DNA of 58,070 nucleotides from JABWBD01 sp040768665 (GCA_040768665.1 JAXGMN010000067.1:1-58070), one strand, 5' to 3'. Counted from the stretch's first letter, positions 7,990 through 16,575 are shown. Notes: generated by a model from the letters alone, not told the origin. Numbers and translations: made by a program.

Positions 7990-8574
7990 CTATTGATCGC
8001 CATTTTCGAATTTCACCCTGGCATAGATTTCGGTCAGATTCAACTCGCAGCCGACCGACGGCAGTTCGAGGACTGCTTGCAGGTCATCGGTTTCCCAGAG
8101 AGTCCAGCGATCGTCCGGCTGGCGGGTAAATCGTTCGACGTGGCATCGGTCCTGGGCAATGAGGACATACTCCCGAAGCGACGAAATCCTCCGGTAGTGC
8201 TCCGATTTCTTGCCGCGGTCATAGCCCTCCGTCGACTCGGAAAGGACCTCGAAGATCACCGTCGGGTTGAGCAGCGTATCGACCTCGGCATCTTCAAATC
8301 GCGGCTCCCCACAGACAATCACCACATCGGGATACGTATACAGCCCGGTGCGGCTCACCTTGACGCGCATGTCGCTCTGGTACACTTCGCAGGGACGACC
8401 TCGCAACTGGTTGCGAGCCTCGCCGTTCACATTCCCCGCGATCAGGTTATGCTCGCGGCTCGCTCCCAACATGGCGAACATCTCGCCATCGTAGTACTCG
8501 CTCTTGTATTGGGCCTTCCGCTCCTTCGCCAGGTATTCTTCCGGCGTCAGCAGTCGTTTCGGAACGGTCGTCAT
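7990..8574 (-). CDS. Uma2-family (DUF820) putative endonuclease
   Basis: A 194-residue protein of the Uma2 family, restriction-endonuclease-like PD-(D/E)xK proteins that are abundant in cyanobacteria and planctomycetes. The family start (LTPEEYLAKERKAQYKSEYY, with the DGEMFAMLGAS block), then REHNLIAGNV, the strand YTYPDVVIVCGEPRF carrying the catalytic Asp, and the PTVIFEVLSEST block (E-x-L) are all present. I chose the ATG at 8574 because GGAG lies about six nt upstream; a TTG four codons earlier is possible. The gene is intact and converges with the upstream plus-strand gene (47-bp gap). Uma2 proteins are often multicopy, and their role is unproven; defence or mobile-DNA functions are proposed. 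Confidence 0.85.
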   Translation of the reverse strand: MTTVPKRLLTPEEYLAKERKAQYKSEYYDGEMFAMLGASREHNLIAGNVNGEARNQLRGRPCEVYQSDMRVKVSRTGLYTYPDVVIVCGEPRFEDAEVDTLLNPTVIFEVLSESTEGYDRGKKSEHYRRISSLREYVLIAQDRCHVERFTRQPDDRWTLWETDDLQAVLELPSVGCELNLTEIYARVKFENGDQ

Positions 8575-8836
8575 GGTAAGCTCCAAGCTGAATTCGGGGT
8601 GCCGTGAGAAGCGGCGGACCGTCTCTGTTTCGCATATTCATCGCTGCCGCGCGGTCGTCCCTTGTGAAATGTATCATGGCGTTTCAGAGCCGGCAATGCC
8701 AGGCCAGGATGACAGGCGGCTCCGCCGCGATAATAGTGGGGTGAGGAGAATTGCTTGAGAAGTCGCCACAAGAGCGTGTTACCGACCCACGGGCCTGAAC
8801 AGTCGGAGAGTTGCCGTGACCGGATGAGATGCCTTG

Positions 8837-8923
8837 ATGCACATCGTGGATGAGTTGTCCGATGAACGCGTCGTTCAACTCTTGGATTATGCGAGATACT
8901 TTGGTCGACGCCGCGGAGGGTAA
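8837..8923 (+). pseudogene. Possible relic of a small antitoxin-like gene
   Basis: A 28-codon frame beginning MHIVDELSDERVVQLLDYAR. It resembles the N-terminal helix pair of small DUF2281-like antitoxin proteins (typically 65-80 residues), but the frame ends after a few Arg/Gly codons. There is no clear ribosome binding site. It could be chance; I list it only because the helix pattern is distinctive. Confidence 0.25.
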
Positions 8924-9187
8924 ACTCCGTTGGGCGCAGAGGGCTCGGGCTTCGCCGCGGACGACCGAGCAAGAGGCTGTGGTCGGCAGTACAGAGTGCA
9001 GAGTGGAGAGTGCAGAGTACGGAGTTTGGAGTCGTCAAGTTGGCGATGTTCGCCGGCACGAACCGGTTCGATAGTCGGGGCTGGCAGACTGACGGTTGTT
9101 CCATAGGGGAACGGCGCGATTGGTGCTAAGCGAATCGGCGGGTGACGGCGCGTTGGGCCTTGGCGGGCTTTGACCGTGCCATCCGGC

Positions 9188-9217
9188 CCCAGGGCTCCGC
9201 AGAGCCTCCGCCCTGGG
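9188..9217. repeat. Hairpin repeat with GC-rich stem
   Basis: CCCAGGGC (9188-9195) pairs with GCCCTGGG (9210-9217), with an inner GGCTC/GAGCC pairing. The following GGGTTTGGCCCCTTCAGG is typical of a widespread extragenic repeat type that recurs in planctomycetes and deltaproteobacteria (recalled, not checked). Confidence 0.55.
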
Positions 9218-9242
9218 CTGCCGGGTTTGGCCCCTTCAGGCA

Positions 9243-9369
9243 ACGCTGTGAAGCATTTTGGCAGCCGAATTCGTGAGAATTCGGGTGTCTTGCGGGGACT
9301 CCGAAGTCTCACGACTTCGGCACGATCCTTCTCCCGGAAAATTCGACGCAGAAAAATGCTTCACAGCGT
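9243..9369. repeat. Cloverleaf-like palindromic element (family E)
   Basis: Perfect 17-bp outer arms ACGCTGTGAAGCATTTT (9243-9259) and AAAATGCTTCACAGCGT (9353-9369) enclose two inner hairpins: GAATTC-GTGA-GAATTC (9267-9282) and CCGAAGTC-TCAC-GACTTCGG (9301-9320). The layout is that of a folded mobile palindrome. No gene overlaps it. Confidence 0.85.
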
Positions 9370-9413
9370 GGCTTTTCAGGGTCGTGGGGCGCAGAGGGCG
9401 TCCGGCTCGGCCG

Positions 9414-9435
9414 CACACCGAGTTTTCTCGGTGTG
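9414..9435. repeat. Perfect 9-bp hairpin
   Basis: CACACCGAG-TTTT-CTCGGTGTG. It is not followed by a T run on either strand, so it is more likely a repeat remnant than a terminator. Confidence 0.5.
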
Positions 9436-9514
9436 GTTTGGCGCCATCGCGCGTTACCATCCGTATTGACTTGAGAGCGGGCGGTTGTCCACAATGGGCG
9501 TAATCCCAGTAACC

Positions 9515-9627
9515 ATTCACGGGGTGGAAGAGAGGGGGACAGGTCCATGTTTTCGGCCAACGTGTCTGTGGCGAGACTGTGCCAACAGGCCGAAAAATGG
9601 ACCAGTCCCCGGCAGCCCCCGTGAACG
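9515..9627. repeat. Palindromic repeat, family B copy 2 (complete)
   Basis: Left core GGGGGACAGGTCCATG with TTTTCGGCC (9534-9559); right core GGCCGAAAAATGGACC with AGTCCCC (9588-9610). Outer arms TTCACGGGG (9515-9523) and CCCCCGTGAA extend the palindrome. The left half, read on the minus strand, is nearly identical to 6815-6862. It lies about 80 bp upstream of the 9707 start codon. Confidence 0.85.
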
Positions 9628-9706
9628 TTACTAATCCCGACCGGACGCAGAATCCCCGCCGAAGCGTCCGAATGACCCAACCCGTTCCTGCCGCGGAGAT
9701 CCTGCC

Positions 9707-12700
9707 ATGCTGTCCGTGAAGTCCTCGCCGAGATTGCTGCTGGCTGCCATTGTTTGCAGTGTCTTGATGGCGTCGTCTGGCTCGCTCGGCGTGCTCGCTG
9801 CAGCCGAGCCGAACACGGCGGTCTATTCGAAGAAGGAAACGTGGACGGAGACCGTTCTGGCGGCTCGGGCCGGCGCGATTCAGCTCCGCAGCGAAGCTGT
9901 CCAGAGGTCTTCGCCAGCGGGCGCGAAGCCGTTCGACAGCGGAACCGTCCGTGGCGGGGCCGAACCGGTGCATGTCTCGGTCGACGTCACCGGTTGCCGA
10001 TGGCTATGGCTCAGTACGGTCCAGGAAGAGAGCATGGGCAATTGCCACATCTGGGGCGAGGCCAGGCTCATTGCCCAAGACGGTCGCGAAGTGAAACTGA
10101 GCAGTCTCACGCCGTCGCTCGTTCGTGTCGGCTGGGGCGAACTTCTCAAGGATCGCAACTGGCAAAACCATCCTTTGAAGGTAGGTACACGCCAGTTCGA
10201 GCATGGCATTTGGGTCCACGCCAACAGCGATGTAGGCTATCGGCTGGATGGAAAATACAAGAGATTTGAGGCTTGGGCGGGTCTTGATGCCGACCGGCCC
10301 CAGGGAGCGGCCCGTTTTCAGGTGGGCTTCCAGGCCTACGACCCCGTGCCTGACATCTGGCGGCGTTTGAAGGCCGACTTTCCAATCCAGTCCGGCTGGC
10401 TCACCCGCGACATCGGACGAAGTCGCGAACTTCACTGGCTTGCCGATACGCCGATGACCGGTCACCTTGATTGGCCCATCCGCAAGGCCGCCGGTGAGGC
10501 CGGGCCGCACGGAGCGGTCGTCGCTCAAGGGCTCGAAGCCTTGCGTCGAGCCAAGCCGCCGGCTGAGGAAGGCAAGTGGCTCGATCTCTATGCGCTAACG
10601 TGCCGGATCCGCGACGGAGAAGAATCTCTTCGTTCCATCTGGCTGACCGATCTTCGCCGAAGCATCGAAGCTTGCTATGAGGAGATCTTCCAGGCGACCG
10701 CCTCGCCCGACGACCCGCGATGGCAGCACCTCCACGAGCTTGTCCAGAGCGTTGCCAACCAGTTGCCGCCCGGCAGTCCGATCGATGCCGGGAGCATGCG
10801 TGCTTCGATCGAAGCTCTCGCCAAGGCACTGCCCGGGCGGTTCGAAGGCGCGCCGCTGCTGGCGAAGCTCGACCAGCGGCAGCCTTGTTGGCATCCGATC
10901 ATTGCCGCGGCCTCGCAAGGCGAGTCCCAGGCAATCGCCCAACTCGGCACCTTGGCCGAAGAGGTCAAGAGCCTGCGACACGAGCTGCTCACCGGCCTGG
11001 CCGGGATGCCGGAGTTCCTGTCGCAGCCCGCGCAGGTTGCGATGGAAACGGAGTGGGAAGACCAGTATCGGGCTCTGGAGGGCGATCTCGGCAACCGGCC
11101 GCATTTTGAACGGGTTGCCCCGGAGACGTATCGCCGGGAAGCCCTTGTTCTCGATTCGGATCGCGATCCGGTCGACGTCGTCCTCCGCCGTACTGCCGCA
11201 TTGCTGGCAGATCTCCGCTCGATGGGAGCGACGGGCCTGGAGGATTCCGCGGAGCAACTTGCCTCGATTCAAGAGGCCGCCGCCCAGGTCGATCCTTCGC
11301 TTGGCGAAGCCCGGTTTGTTTTGTTTGCCGACGCGTGCCGGATTCGCCGCCGGATTGCGTTGGCTAACCCGCTGATCGACTTCGACAAGCTCCTCTTCGT
11401 AAAGCACCACCGGGCCCTATTCAACCACATGTGCGATCAATACTACGGCATGGCCGCAACGCCGGGTGGAGGACTCTACGTGCTGTCTGACGCGTTCGGC
11501 CCTTCCCCCAAGCTCCGCGACGTGCTGGCCGGCAGCGTCGTGGAAAAGGGCCGTCTCAAGGGCCGGGAGCTTTCCGGCGGCCCGACGACGCCACCGGACT
11601 TGCGGTTCGACGGGCAAGGCAATCTCAGCGGTCCGGAGTGCGAGGGCGGATCGTTCCTCTCGCCCGATCTTTCTTACGACGGCAAGCAGGTGGTCTTCGC
11701 CTTTGTGGAATGCCGTGGCGACCCGCTGCACCAGCACCATACCGATCCGACGCGGGGTCACTGGGACGCCGGCCGCTGTTACCACATCTTCAAAGTCCGC
11801 GTCGACGGTTCGGGCCTGGAGCAGTTGACCGATAGCACGTGGAACGATTTCGACCCCTGCTGGCTGCCCAACGGCCGGATCGCTTTCATCAGCGAGCGAC
11901 GCGGCGGTTATCTCCGCTGCGGACGCGTCTGCCCGACCTATACGCTCTTCGACATGGCGGCCGACGGCAGCAATATCGCGTGCTTGAGCTTCCATGAGAC
12001 GAACGAATGGCATCCCAGCGTCACGCACGACGGGCTGATCCTCTGGACCCGCTGGGACTACGTCGATCGCCACGGCTGTACCGCGCACATGCCGTGGGTC
12101 ACGGGCCTCGACGGCCGCGATCCGCGGCCTGTCCATGGCAACTATTCTCCCCGCGGCACACGGCCCGACATGGAGCTCGATTGCCGCGCGATCCCCGGTT
12201 CGCGCAAGCTGATCGCCACTGCCGCGCCGCACCACGGACAGGCGTACGGTTCGCTGATCCTCATCGATCCACAAACGCCGGACGACGACGGCATGGGACC
12301 GATCCGCCGAATCACTCCCGAAGTCGGCTTTCCCGAAAGCCAGGGCGGCTCGCAGGTCTACGGCACCGCCTGGCCCTTGAGCGAGGACTACTATCTCTGC
12401 GTCTACGATGCTTCGATGCAGCCGAATGCTGGTCGCCAAGGGGGGGCCTACGCTCGCGGCAATTACGCCATCTACCTGGTCGATGCGTTCGGCAATAAGG
12501 AGCTGATCTACCGGGACCCCGAAATCGCCTGCCTGAGCCCGATTCCGGTACGGCCCCGCCCGATGCCCTTGGCGGTGCCGGAGCTCGTCGCGCGCGGTCC
12601 GGAGACCAATCCCGCGACCCGTCCCGCGATGCCTGCCGAGCAGAAGCCTGAGGGAACGATCGCGGTGGTCAACGTGTACGACAGCATCAAGCCCTGGCCG

Positions 12701-13477
12701 GAAGGAACAAAGATCACCGAGCTCCGTGTCTTCCAGGTCCTGCCGATGAGCGTTCCTTCGGGCCGTCCGCCGCATGAAACGGGCATCCGCATCGCCAGCG
12801 CGGGCGACTCCGTCGTGCCGTGCCGCAACGTGCTCGGCACGGTGCCGGTCGAGGAAGACGGCAGCGCCCACTTCACGGTCCCGGCGAACGTCGAGCTCTT
12901 TTTCCAGGCATTGGACCAGAAGGGGCTAGCCGTTCAATCGATGCGTTCGGCTACTGCGCTGCAGAAGGGCGAGCGGCTGCTCTGTGCGGGCTGTCACGAA
13001 CCGAAACATCACTCGCGGCTGGTCTCGTCGTCGCTTCCGTTAGCGTTTCGCCGGGAGCCCTCGCAGCTCGTGCCGGACGTGGACGGCTCCAACCCGTTCA
13101 GCTATCCGCGGCTGGTCCAACCGGTGCTCGACAAGCACTGCGTCGATTGCCACCGCGAGCACGCCGACGAGGCACCGAATCTCGCGCGCGAGCCAATCGT
13201 GCGCAACTGGTACGCGTCGTACAACAGCCTTGTTGCGAAATACGGTTTCTACGACTATGGCGATCCCTACCGCACGACTCCCGGACAGTTCGGCGCCCGG
13301 GCATCGACGCTGTACAAGCTGCTCAAGGACGGCCACCACGACGTGAAGCTCACCGAAGAAGAACTGCACCGGCTGACTTTGTGGCTCGACTCGGCGTCGA
13401 TGTTCTACGGCGTGTACGAGAAGGAGGGCGGCGAGGCGCAGCTCCGCGGGGAGATCGCACGGCCCATGCTGGAGTGA
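9707..13477 (+). CDS. Secreted NPCBM / HZS-alpha-like / c-type haem-motif protein
   Basis: A 1256-residue exported protein. Signal peptide at about 1-35; an NPCBM-like galactose-binding domain at about 75-215 (FEHGIWVHANSDVGYRLDG); a helical linker region; then a TolB-like propeller resembling the middle domain of hydrazine synthase alpha (LSYDGKQVVFAF, WLPNGRIAFISERRGGYLR). The C-terminus has two CxxCH haem-attachment motifs, CAGCH (Cys1093) and CVDCH (Cys1145), the second in the LVQPVLDKHCVDCH context common in planctomycete cytochromes. Such proteins are numerous in planctomycetes that cannot perform anammox, so the resemblance does not imply hydrazine synthesis. A role in periplasmic redox or carbohydrate-bound catalysis is inference. 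The ATG is supported by GGAG nine nt upstream. Confidence 0.75.
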   Translation: MLSVKSSPRLLLAAIVCSVLMASSGSLGVLAAAEPNTAVYSKKETWTETVLAARAGAIQLRSEAVQRSSPAGAKPFDSGTVRGGAEPVHVSVDVTGCRWLWLSTVQEESMGNCHIWGEARLIAQDGREVKLSSLTPSLVRVGWGELLKDRNWQNHPLKVGTRQFEHGIWVHANSDVGYRLDGKYKRFEAWAGLDADRPQGAARFQVGFQAYDPVPDIWRRLKADFPIQSGWLTRDIGRSRELHWLADTPMTGHLDWPIRKAAGEAGPHGAVVAQGLEALRRAKPPAEEGKWLDLYALTCRIRDGEESLRSIWLTDLRRSIEACYEEIFQATASPDDPRWQHLHELVQSVANQLPPGSPIDAGSMRASIEALAKALPGRFEGAPLLAKLDQRQPCWHPIIAAASQGESQAIAQLGTLAEEVKSLRHELLTGLAGMPEFLSQPAQVAMETEWEDQYRALEGDLGNRPHFERVAPETYRREALVLDSDRDPVDVVLRRTAALLADLRSMGATGLEDSAEQLASIQEAAAQVDPSLGEARFVLFADACRIRRRIALANPLIDFDKLLFVKHHRALFNHMCDQYYGMAATPGGGLYVLSDAFGPSPKLRDVLAGSVVEKGRLKGRELSGGPTTPPDLRFDGQGNLSGPECEGGSFLSPDLSYDGKQVVFAFVECRGDPLHQHHTDPTRGHWDAGRCYHIFKVRVDGSGLEQLTDSTWNDFDPCWLPNGRIAFISERRGGYLRCGRVCPTYTLFDMAADGSNIACLSFHETNEWHPSVTHDGLILWTRWDYVDRHGCTAHMPWVTGLDGRDPRPVHGNYSPRGTRPDMELDCRAIPGSRKLIATAAPHHGQAYGSLILIDPQTPDDDGMGPIRRITPEVGFPESQGGSQVYGTAWPLSEDYYLCVYDASMQPNAGRQGGAYARGNYAIYLVDAFGNKELIYRDPEIACLSPIPVRPRPMPLAVPELVARGPETNPATRPAMPAEQKPEGTIAVVNVYDSIKPWPEGTKITELRVFQVLPMSVPSGRPPHETGIRIASAGDSVVPCRNVLGTVPVEEDGSAHFTVPANVELFFQALDQKGLAVQSMRSATALQKGERLLCAGCHEPKHHSRLVSSSLPLAFRREPSQLVPDVDGSNPFSYPRLVQPVLDKHCVDCHREHADEAPNLAREPIVRNWYASYNSLVAKYGFYDYGDPYRTTPGQFGARASTLYKLLKDGHHDVKLTEEELHRLTLWLDSASMFYGVYEKEGGEAQLRGEIARPMLE

Positions 13478-13479
13478 CT

Positions 13480-14367
13480 TCAGAGATCCATGTCGTCGAT
13501 GCGGTCCACAAGGTTGTCGAGGCTTTCCGCAGCCGGGCCGTCCGGGGTCGAACCATCGGGCTGCCGCGGATGCTGGCGTTGGAGGGCCCGTTTCCGCTCG
13601 GCCTCGGCAATTTCGCGAGGGTCGGCGCCGCGGAACAGTTGCGACAGGTCGAGCTTCAACTCCTTCCGTGAACGTTCCGGATCGCCGGCGATGGCGGGAT
13701 CGTTGTGCTGCGGGAACATGATGGCCCCTTCGGGGCAGATCCGGCTGCAGGCCGGGCAGCCGGGGCGGCACGCATCCGGTTGTTCCACCATCGGTCGGCC
13801 GTCGTCATCCACTCCAAACACGCCGAACAGGCAGAAATTCAAACACTCCAGGCAGTCGCCGCAACGGCTGAAATCGATCACGGGGTACCAGCGGGGCAGG
13901 GCAGATTCGTCGACGAACTGCGATTTGCCGTTCGCTTCGTGAGCGGCAACCGCCACCGGCTCGACGACCAGCGATGCAATCCGATCGATCTCTTTCAAAT
14001 ACGGTTCGGGGCGGTTCTCGCTGCGGAGGTCCAAGGACCAAATCGTCCTCTCGTCCGAGGCGGCCGGAGCATCGGGCTCCTCGGCAAGGGAAAACGTCGG
14101 CCCGAGCGAACCTTGGATACCGTTTGCGGCAAGGACCCAGTAGGCCGAACGGGGATAAAGCCAGGTGAGGATGACCAAATCGCCCTCGACCGACCGAAGA
14201 AACTGCATCCCGGGGCCATCGTTCGACAGGTCGTAGAGATGTGGCAGGACGGTGACTTTCAGGTCTTGCCGCCCCTCGAGTCCGGCAAGGATTTTTTTCT
14301 CGAGGTGTTCATGTTCGGTCTGCCCCGCCCGATCCTTCGAGAGAATCACCGCAAGTTTTTTCGCCAT
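13480..14367 (-). CDS. Ferredoxin-like protein with two [4Fe-4S] clusters
   Basis: A 295-residue protein. The first 150 residues form an alpha/beta domain that I do not recognise (KKLAVILSKDRAGQTEHEHL, then GDLVILTWLYPRSAYWVL). A ferredoxin module follows with CxxCxxCxxxC (Cys169, 172, 175, 179) and CxxxCxxCxxxCP (Cys200, 204, 207, 211), sufficient for two [4Fe-4S] clusters. The tail is charged and low in complexity. I chose the ATG at 14367, with CGGAG upstream; a longer frame would run toward a palindromic repeat. No signal peptide is seen, so it is probably cytoplasmic. The next gene in the same direction upstream is a GcvH-like lipoyl protein, which suggests shared redox chemistry, but no partner dehydrogenase lies nearby. 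Confidence 0.8.
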   Translation of the reverse strand: MAKKLAVILSKDRAGQTEHEHLEKKILAGLEGRQDLKVTVLPHLYDLSNDGPGMQFLRSVEGDLVILTWLYPRSAYWVLAANGIQGSLGPTFSLAEEPDAPAASDERTIWSLDLRSENRPEPYLKEIDRIASLVVEPVAVAAHEANGKSQFVDESALPRWYPVIDFSRCGDCLECLNFCLFGVFGVDDDGRPMVEQPDACRPGCPACSRICPEGAIMFPQHNDPAIAGDPERSRKELKLDLSQLFRGADPREIAEAERKRALQRQHPRQPDGSTPDGPAAESLDNLVDRIDDMDL

Positions 14368-14424
14368 TCTGATTCGCTCCGGGATTAAAGCGCCTGTGGC
14401 GGCAGTTTTCATGCCATCATGCAA

Positions 14425-14516
14425 CTGTTGAAAAAGGGGACAGACAGCGCAACATCTTGTGCCTGTCGTCAAGTCAATCTACCACCGGTTGCAGAGCCAG
14501 TCCGCTTTCTCAGCAG
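14425..14516. repeat. Palindromic repeat, family A copy 4
   Basis: Begins CTGTTGAAAAAGGGGACAG and ends with CTTTCTCAGCAG, the mismatched complement. It matches the copy inside the SNF2 gene (18071-18160) along its whole length, loop included (AACATCTTGTGC is shared), so the two are recent copies of one subtype. Confidence 0.85.
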
Positions 14517-14718
14517 TCTCATTATGGCGGGTCCCGATCATTTTCGCCACTGCTGGCGGGCTGCGTCCCGGGCGAGATTCTTCGTCAGGTGGCACCGGGC
14601 CGTTTGACGGAACGCCGAGGGCTCGCTGGAGGCAGGCAGAGAATCCGCTGCCCGCCCACGCCTTCGGCTTGCGGTTCATTGAGGCATTTCGCCGACCCTG
14701 TCCGTTAGCTGCCCGAAC

Positions 14719-14805
14719 AGAAAACGGAAACTGGCTCCGAGCCAAACCCTCGGTACAAACACGGCGAGCAGGCGCCCTCGCGAGGTGCCTGTCCCCGTTT
14801 TGTTA
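14719..14805. repeat. Palindromic repeat, family A copy 5
   Basis: Left arm AGAAAACGGAAACTGGCTCC; right arm GAGGTGCCTGTCCCCGTTTT. It is closest to copy 1 at 566 (both carry ACTGGCTCCGAGCC and CGAGGTGCCTGTCCCCG). It ends 7 bp from the stop codon of the GcvH-like gene and may serve as a 3'-end structure. The 200 bp between copies 4 and 5 hold nothing I can identify. Confidence 0.8.
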
Positions 14806-14812
14806 GGGCCTC

Positions 14813-15268
14813 TTACCTGCCCGCATGTCCCTTGAGGAGCCGCTCGGCGAGTGGCCAGCTCGCCTCCAGGTGGCGAACATAGCGCTCGGGCGACAAGAGC
14901 GACCCGGCCGCGTTGCTGAGCTGGAAAAGCCACGCCTCGTCGTACAGATTGCTGTTGATCAGCGACGGGGTGCGGACCACCTCCGGATTGAAGGCGGCGA
15001 TGACGCCCTCCATGGGCGAATAGAGATCGCTTGTGGCCTTGGAGCCCTCGATCAGCCCGATCGGCATGCCCGGCACCACCGCGTCGCCCTCGCGAATCGA
15101 CCACTGGAGGTGATTGAGGTCGCCCAGAAGCTTGACGGCATAGGCGGAGAAACCGACCTGGTGCACGTCGCCGGCGGGTTGAATCCACATATGATTCGGC
15201 GCGTACTCCCGGTCTGTCGCAACAAACGCGGGAGAGCGGCCCATCATGAAGATCAGGGGCTTGGGCAT
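14813..15268 (-). CDS. GcvH-like lipoyl-carrier protein
   Basis: A 151-residue homologue of the glycine cleavage H protein, which carries a lipoyl arm between redox enzymes. The fold markers are present: HMWIQPAGDVHQVGFSAYAV near residues 26-45, the GDLNHLQWSIREGDAVV turn, and the attachment hairpin LIEGSKATSDLYSPMEG, with Lys77 in the canonical lipoylation position. The family is usually about 125-130 residues, so this one has a short C-terminal extension. No gcvT, gcvP or lipoate ligase gene is in the window. Instead it sits between a ferredoxin-like gene and a PQQ-propeller lipoprotein gene, all on the minus strand. It may therefore be a dedicated carrier, as LbpA is for sHdr systems, and not part of glycine cleavage; that is inference. 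Confidence 0.8.
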   Translation of the reverse strand: MPKPLIFMMGRSPAFVATDREYAPNHMWIQPAGDVHQVGFSAYAVKLLGDLNHLQWSIREGDAVVPGMPIGLIEGSKATSDLYSPMEGVIAAFNPEVVRTPSLINSNLYDEAWLFQLSNAAGSLLSPERYVRHLEASWPLAERLLKGHAGR

Positions 15269-15286
15269 GGCAAAGGCGAGGGCGGG

Positions 15287-16549
15287 TTATCCGGCCGGCA
15301 CGTTTCCAAAACAGTAGAGGTCGCCGGCGTCGGTCCCGATCACAAGCCGTCCGCAAGCGACCGCGGGCGAAGCCACGACACGTCCGCCGGCCTCGTAGCG
15401 CCAGGCTTCCCGGCCCGTCGCGGCGTCAATCGCGTAGATGCGGCCGTCGCTGGAACCGACGAAGGCGAATTTTCCTGCGACGACAGGCGAGCTATCCACC
15501 TGTCCCTGCGTGGCAAAGGCCCATTGCTCTTCGCCCGAAGAGGGCTCCAGGCCGCGGACCTGCTTGTCGCGTGCACCGACGACAACACATTCCGGGGTGA
15601 CGGCGGCCGAAGAACGGAACGACGTGCTCCGTTTCGGATTCTGATAGGTCCACGCGACTTCGCCCTTCTGCCAGTCGATGCCCAGGAATGCACCGCCTTC
15701 GGTGCCGACGTAGGCCATCGTTCCGATCACGGCAGCCGTGCAGCCCGTGGGGCCGTCCAGCTCGACCTGGCGAACCAACTTGCCTTCGCTGAGATCGACG
15801 ACATGCAGCCGTCCGTCGCATCCAGCGATGAACGTGTGCCCGTCCGCCACGGTAGGAAAGGAGCGGATCTGGTCGCCGCTTTCGTATTTCCACACGAGTT
15901 CGCCGTTGCCGGCAGCGAGGCAGTAGAGGCGGCCGTCCTGGGAGGTAACCAGGACGTTGGCATGGTGAAAGTTGGCGCAGGAGTTGATTTCGGCTTCGGT
16001 ATCGAACTGCCACTTCGGCTTGCCGGTCGTTGCATCAAGGCAGTAGAACCGGCCTTCGGCATCGCCGACGTAAACGAACCCGTCGCGCACCGCCGGTGGT
16101 GCGGTGAATCCCAGCTTGCTGAAGAACCGCCACTTCTCTTTGCCACCGGCCAGATCGATTGCGTAAAGATTGCCGCCGAGCGACCCGGAGAACACCGTTC
16201 CGTCGACGACCGCGGCAGCCGTCTCGAACGTATCGTCGGCGGTGGAAAAGGTCCACAAGACTTCCAGCGGCGGAGACAACTCGCCGTGAGCGACTCCGGT
16301 CGCCTCCGCGTCGCCGCGGAAGATGGGCCAGGCGGCGCCGGTGGCCTGCGGTGACGCCGCTACCGCATTGTCGGTCTCCACCGCTTGTTCTGCAGGAGCT
16401 GCAGCGGTCGCCGGCACAGGGCCGCCCCGATCTGTCGAAGGATCCGCCGTACCGGCGGCTCCACAACCGGCAAGGCAGGCAAGCGGCAAAGCCAAGCATA
16501 CGGAGCGAAACGAGCTCCGGAAATGGATCGGAGTCGCGTGTCTGCTCAT
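15287..16549 (-). CDS. PQQ-like beta-propeller lipoprotein
   Basis: A 420-residue predicted lipoprotein. The signal peptide ends in LACLAGCG, with the lipobox LAGC at about residue 29. The mature part has repeated PQQ-like blades with alternating A-x-D-x-x-T-G-x-x-x-W patterns, for example GRFYCLDATTGKPKWQFDT, GRLYCLAAGNGELVWKYES and GRIYAIDAATGREAWRYEA. Such propellers act as scaffolds (BamB-like) or as redox-enzyme parts; the dehydrogenase metal and PQQ ligands are not evident, so a scaffold or sensing role is more likely. A TTG at 16579, overlapping the stop of the gene upstream, is an alternative start adding 10 residues. The gene follows the 160-residue helical protein in the same direction. 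Confidence 0.8.
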   Translation of the reverse strand: MSRHATPIHFRSSFRSVCLALPLACLAGCGAAGTADPSTDRGGPVPATAAAPAEQAVETDNAVAASPQATGAAWPIFRGDAEATGVAHGELSPPLEVLWTFSTADDTFETAAAVVDGTVFSGSLGGNLYAIDLAGGKEKWRFFSKLGFTAPPAVRDGFVYVGDAEGRFYCLDATTGKPKWQFDTEAEINSCANFHHANVLVTSQDGRLYCLAAGNGELVWKYESGDQIRSFPTVADGHTFIAGCDGRLHVVDLSEGKLVRQVELDGPTGCTAAVIGTMAYVGTEGGAFLGIDWQKGEVAWTYQNPKRSTSFRSSAAVTPECVVVGARDKQVRGLEPSSGEEQWAFATQGQVDSSPVVAGKFAFVGSSDGRIYAIDAATGREAWRYEAGGRVVASPAVACGRLVIGTDAGDLYCFGNVPAG

Positions 16550-16575
16550 CGAGATCACTGTCCGCACAGCCGTGT

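Larger units (their letters stand above)
8575..9706. other. Gene-free interval packed with palindromes
   Basis: About 1.1 kb without an intact gene. In order it holds a 28-codon remnant (8837-8923), a degenerate short-period run GCAGAGT/GGAGAGT (8987-9024), a hairpin (9188-9217), a cloverleaf-like palindrome (9243-9369), a perfect 9-bp hairpin (9414-9435) and a family B palindrome (9515-9627). It then leads into the 9707 gene. No promoter is clear enough to call. Confidence 0.7.

Noticed and set aside
9243..9369. Considered as a tRNA gene because of its cloverleaf-like shape
   Set aside because: No conserved D-loop or T-loop sequence, no CCA-type end, and arms far longer than an acceptor stem.
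9707..13477. Considered as evidence for anammox metabolism
   Set aside because: HZS-alpha-like domains are widespread in non-anammox planctomycetes, and no other hydrazine synthase or hydroxylamine genes are in the window.
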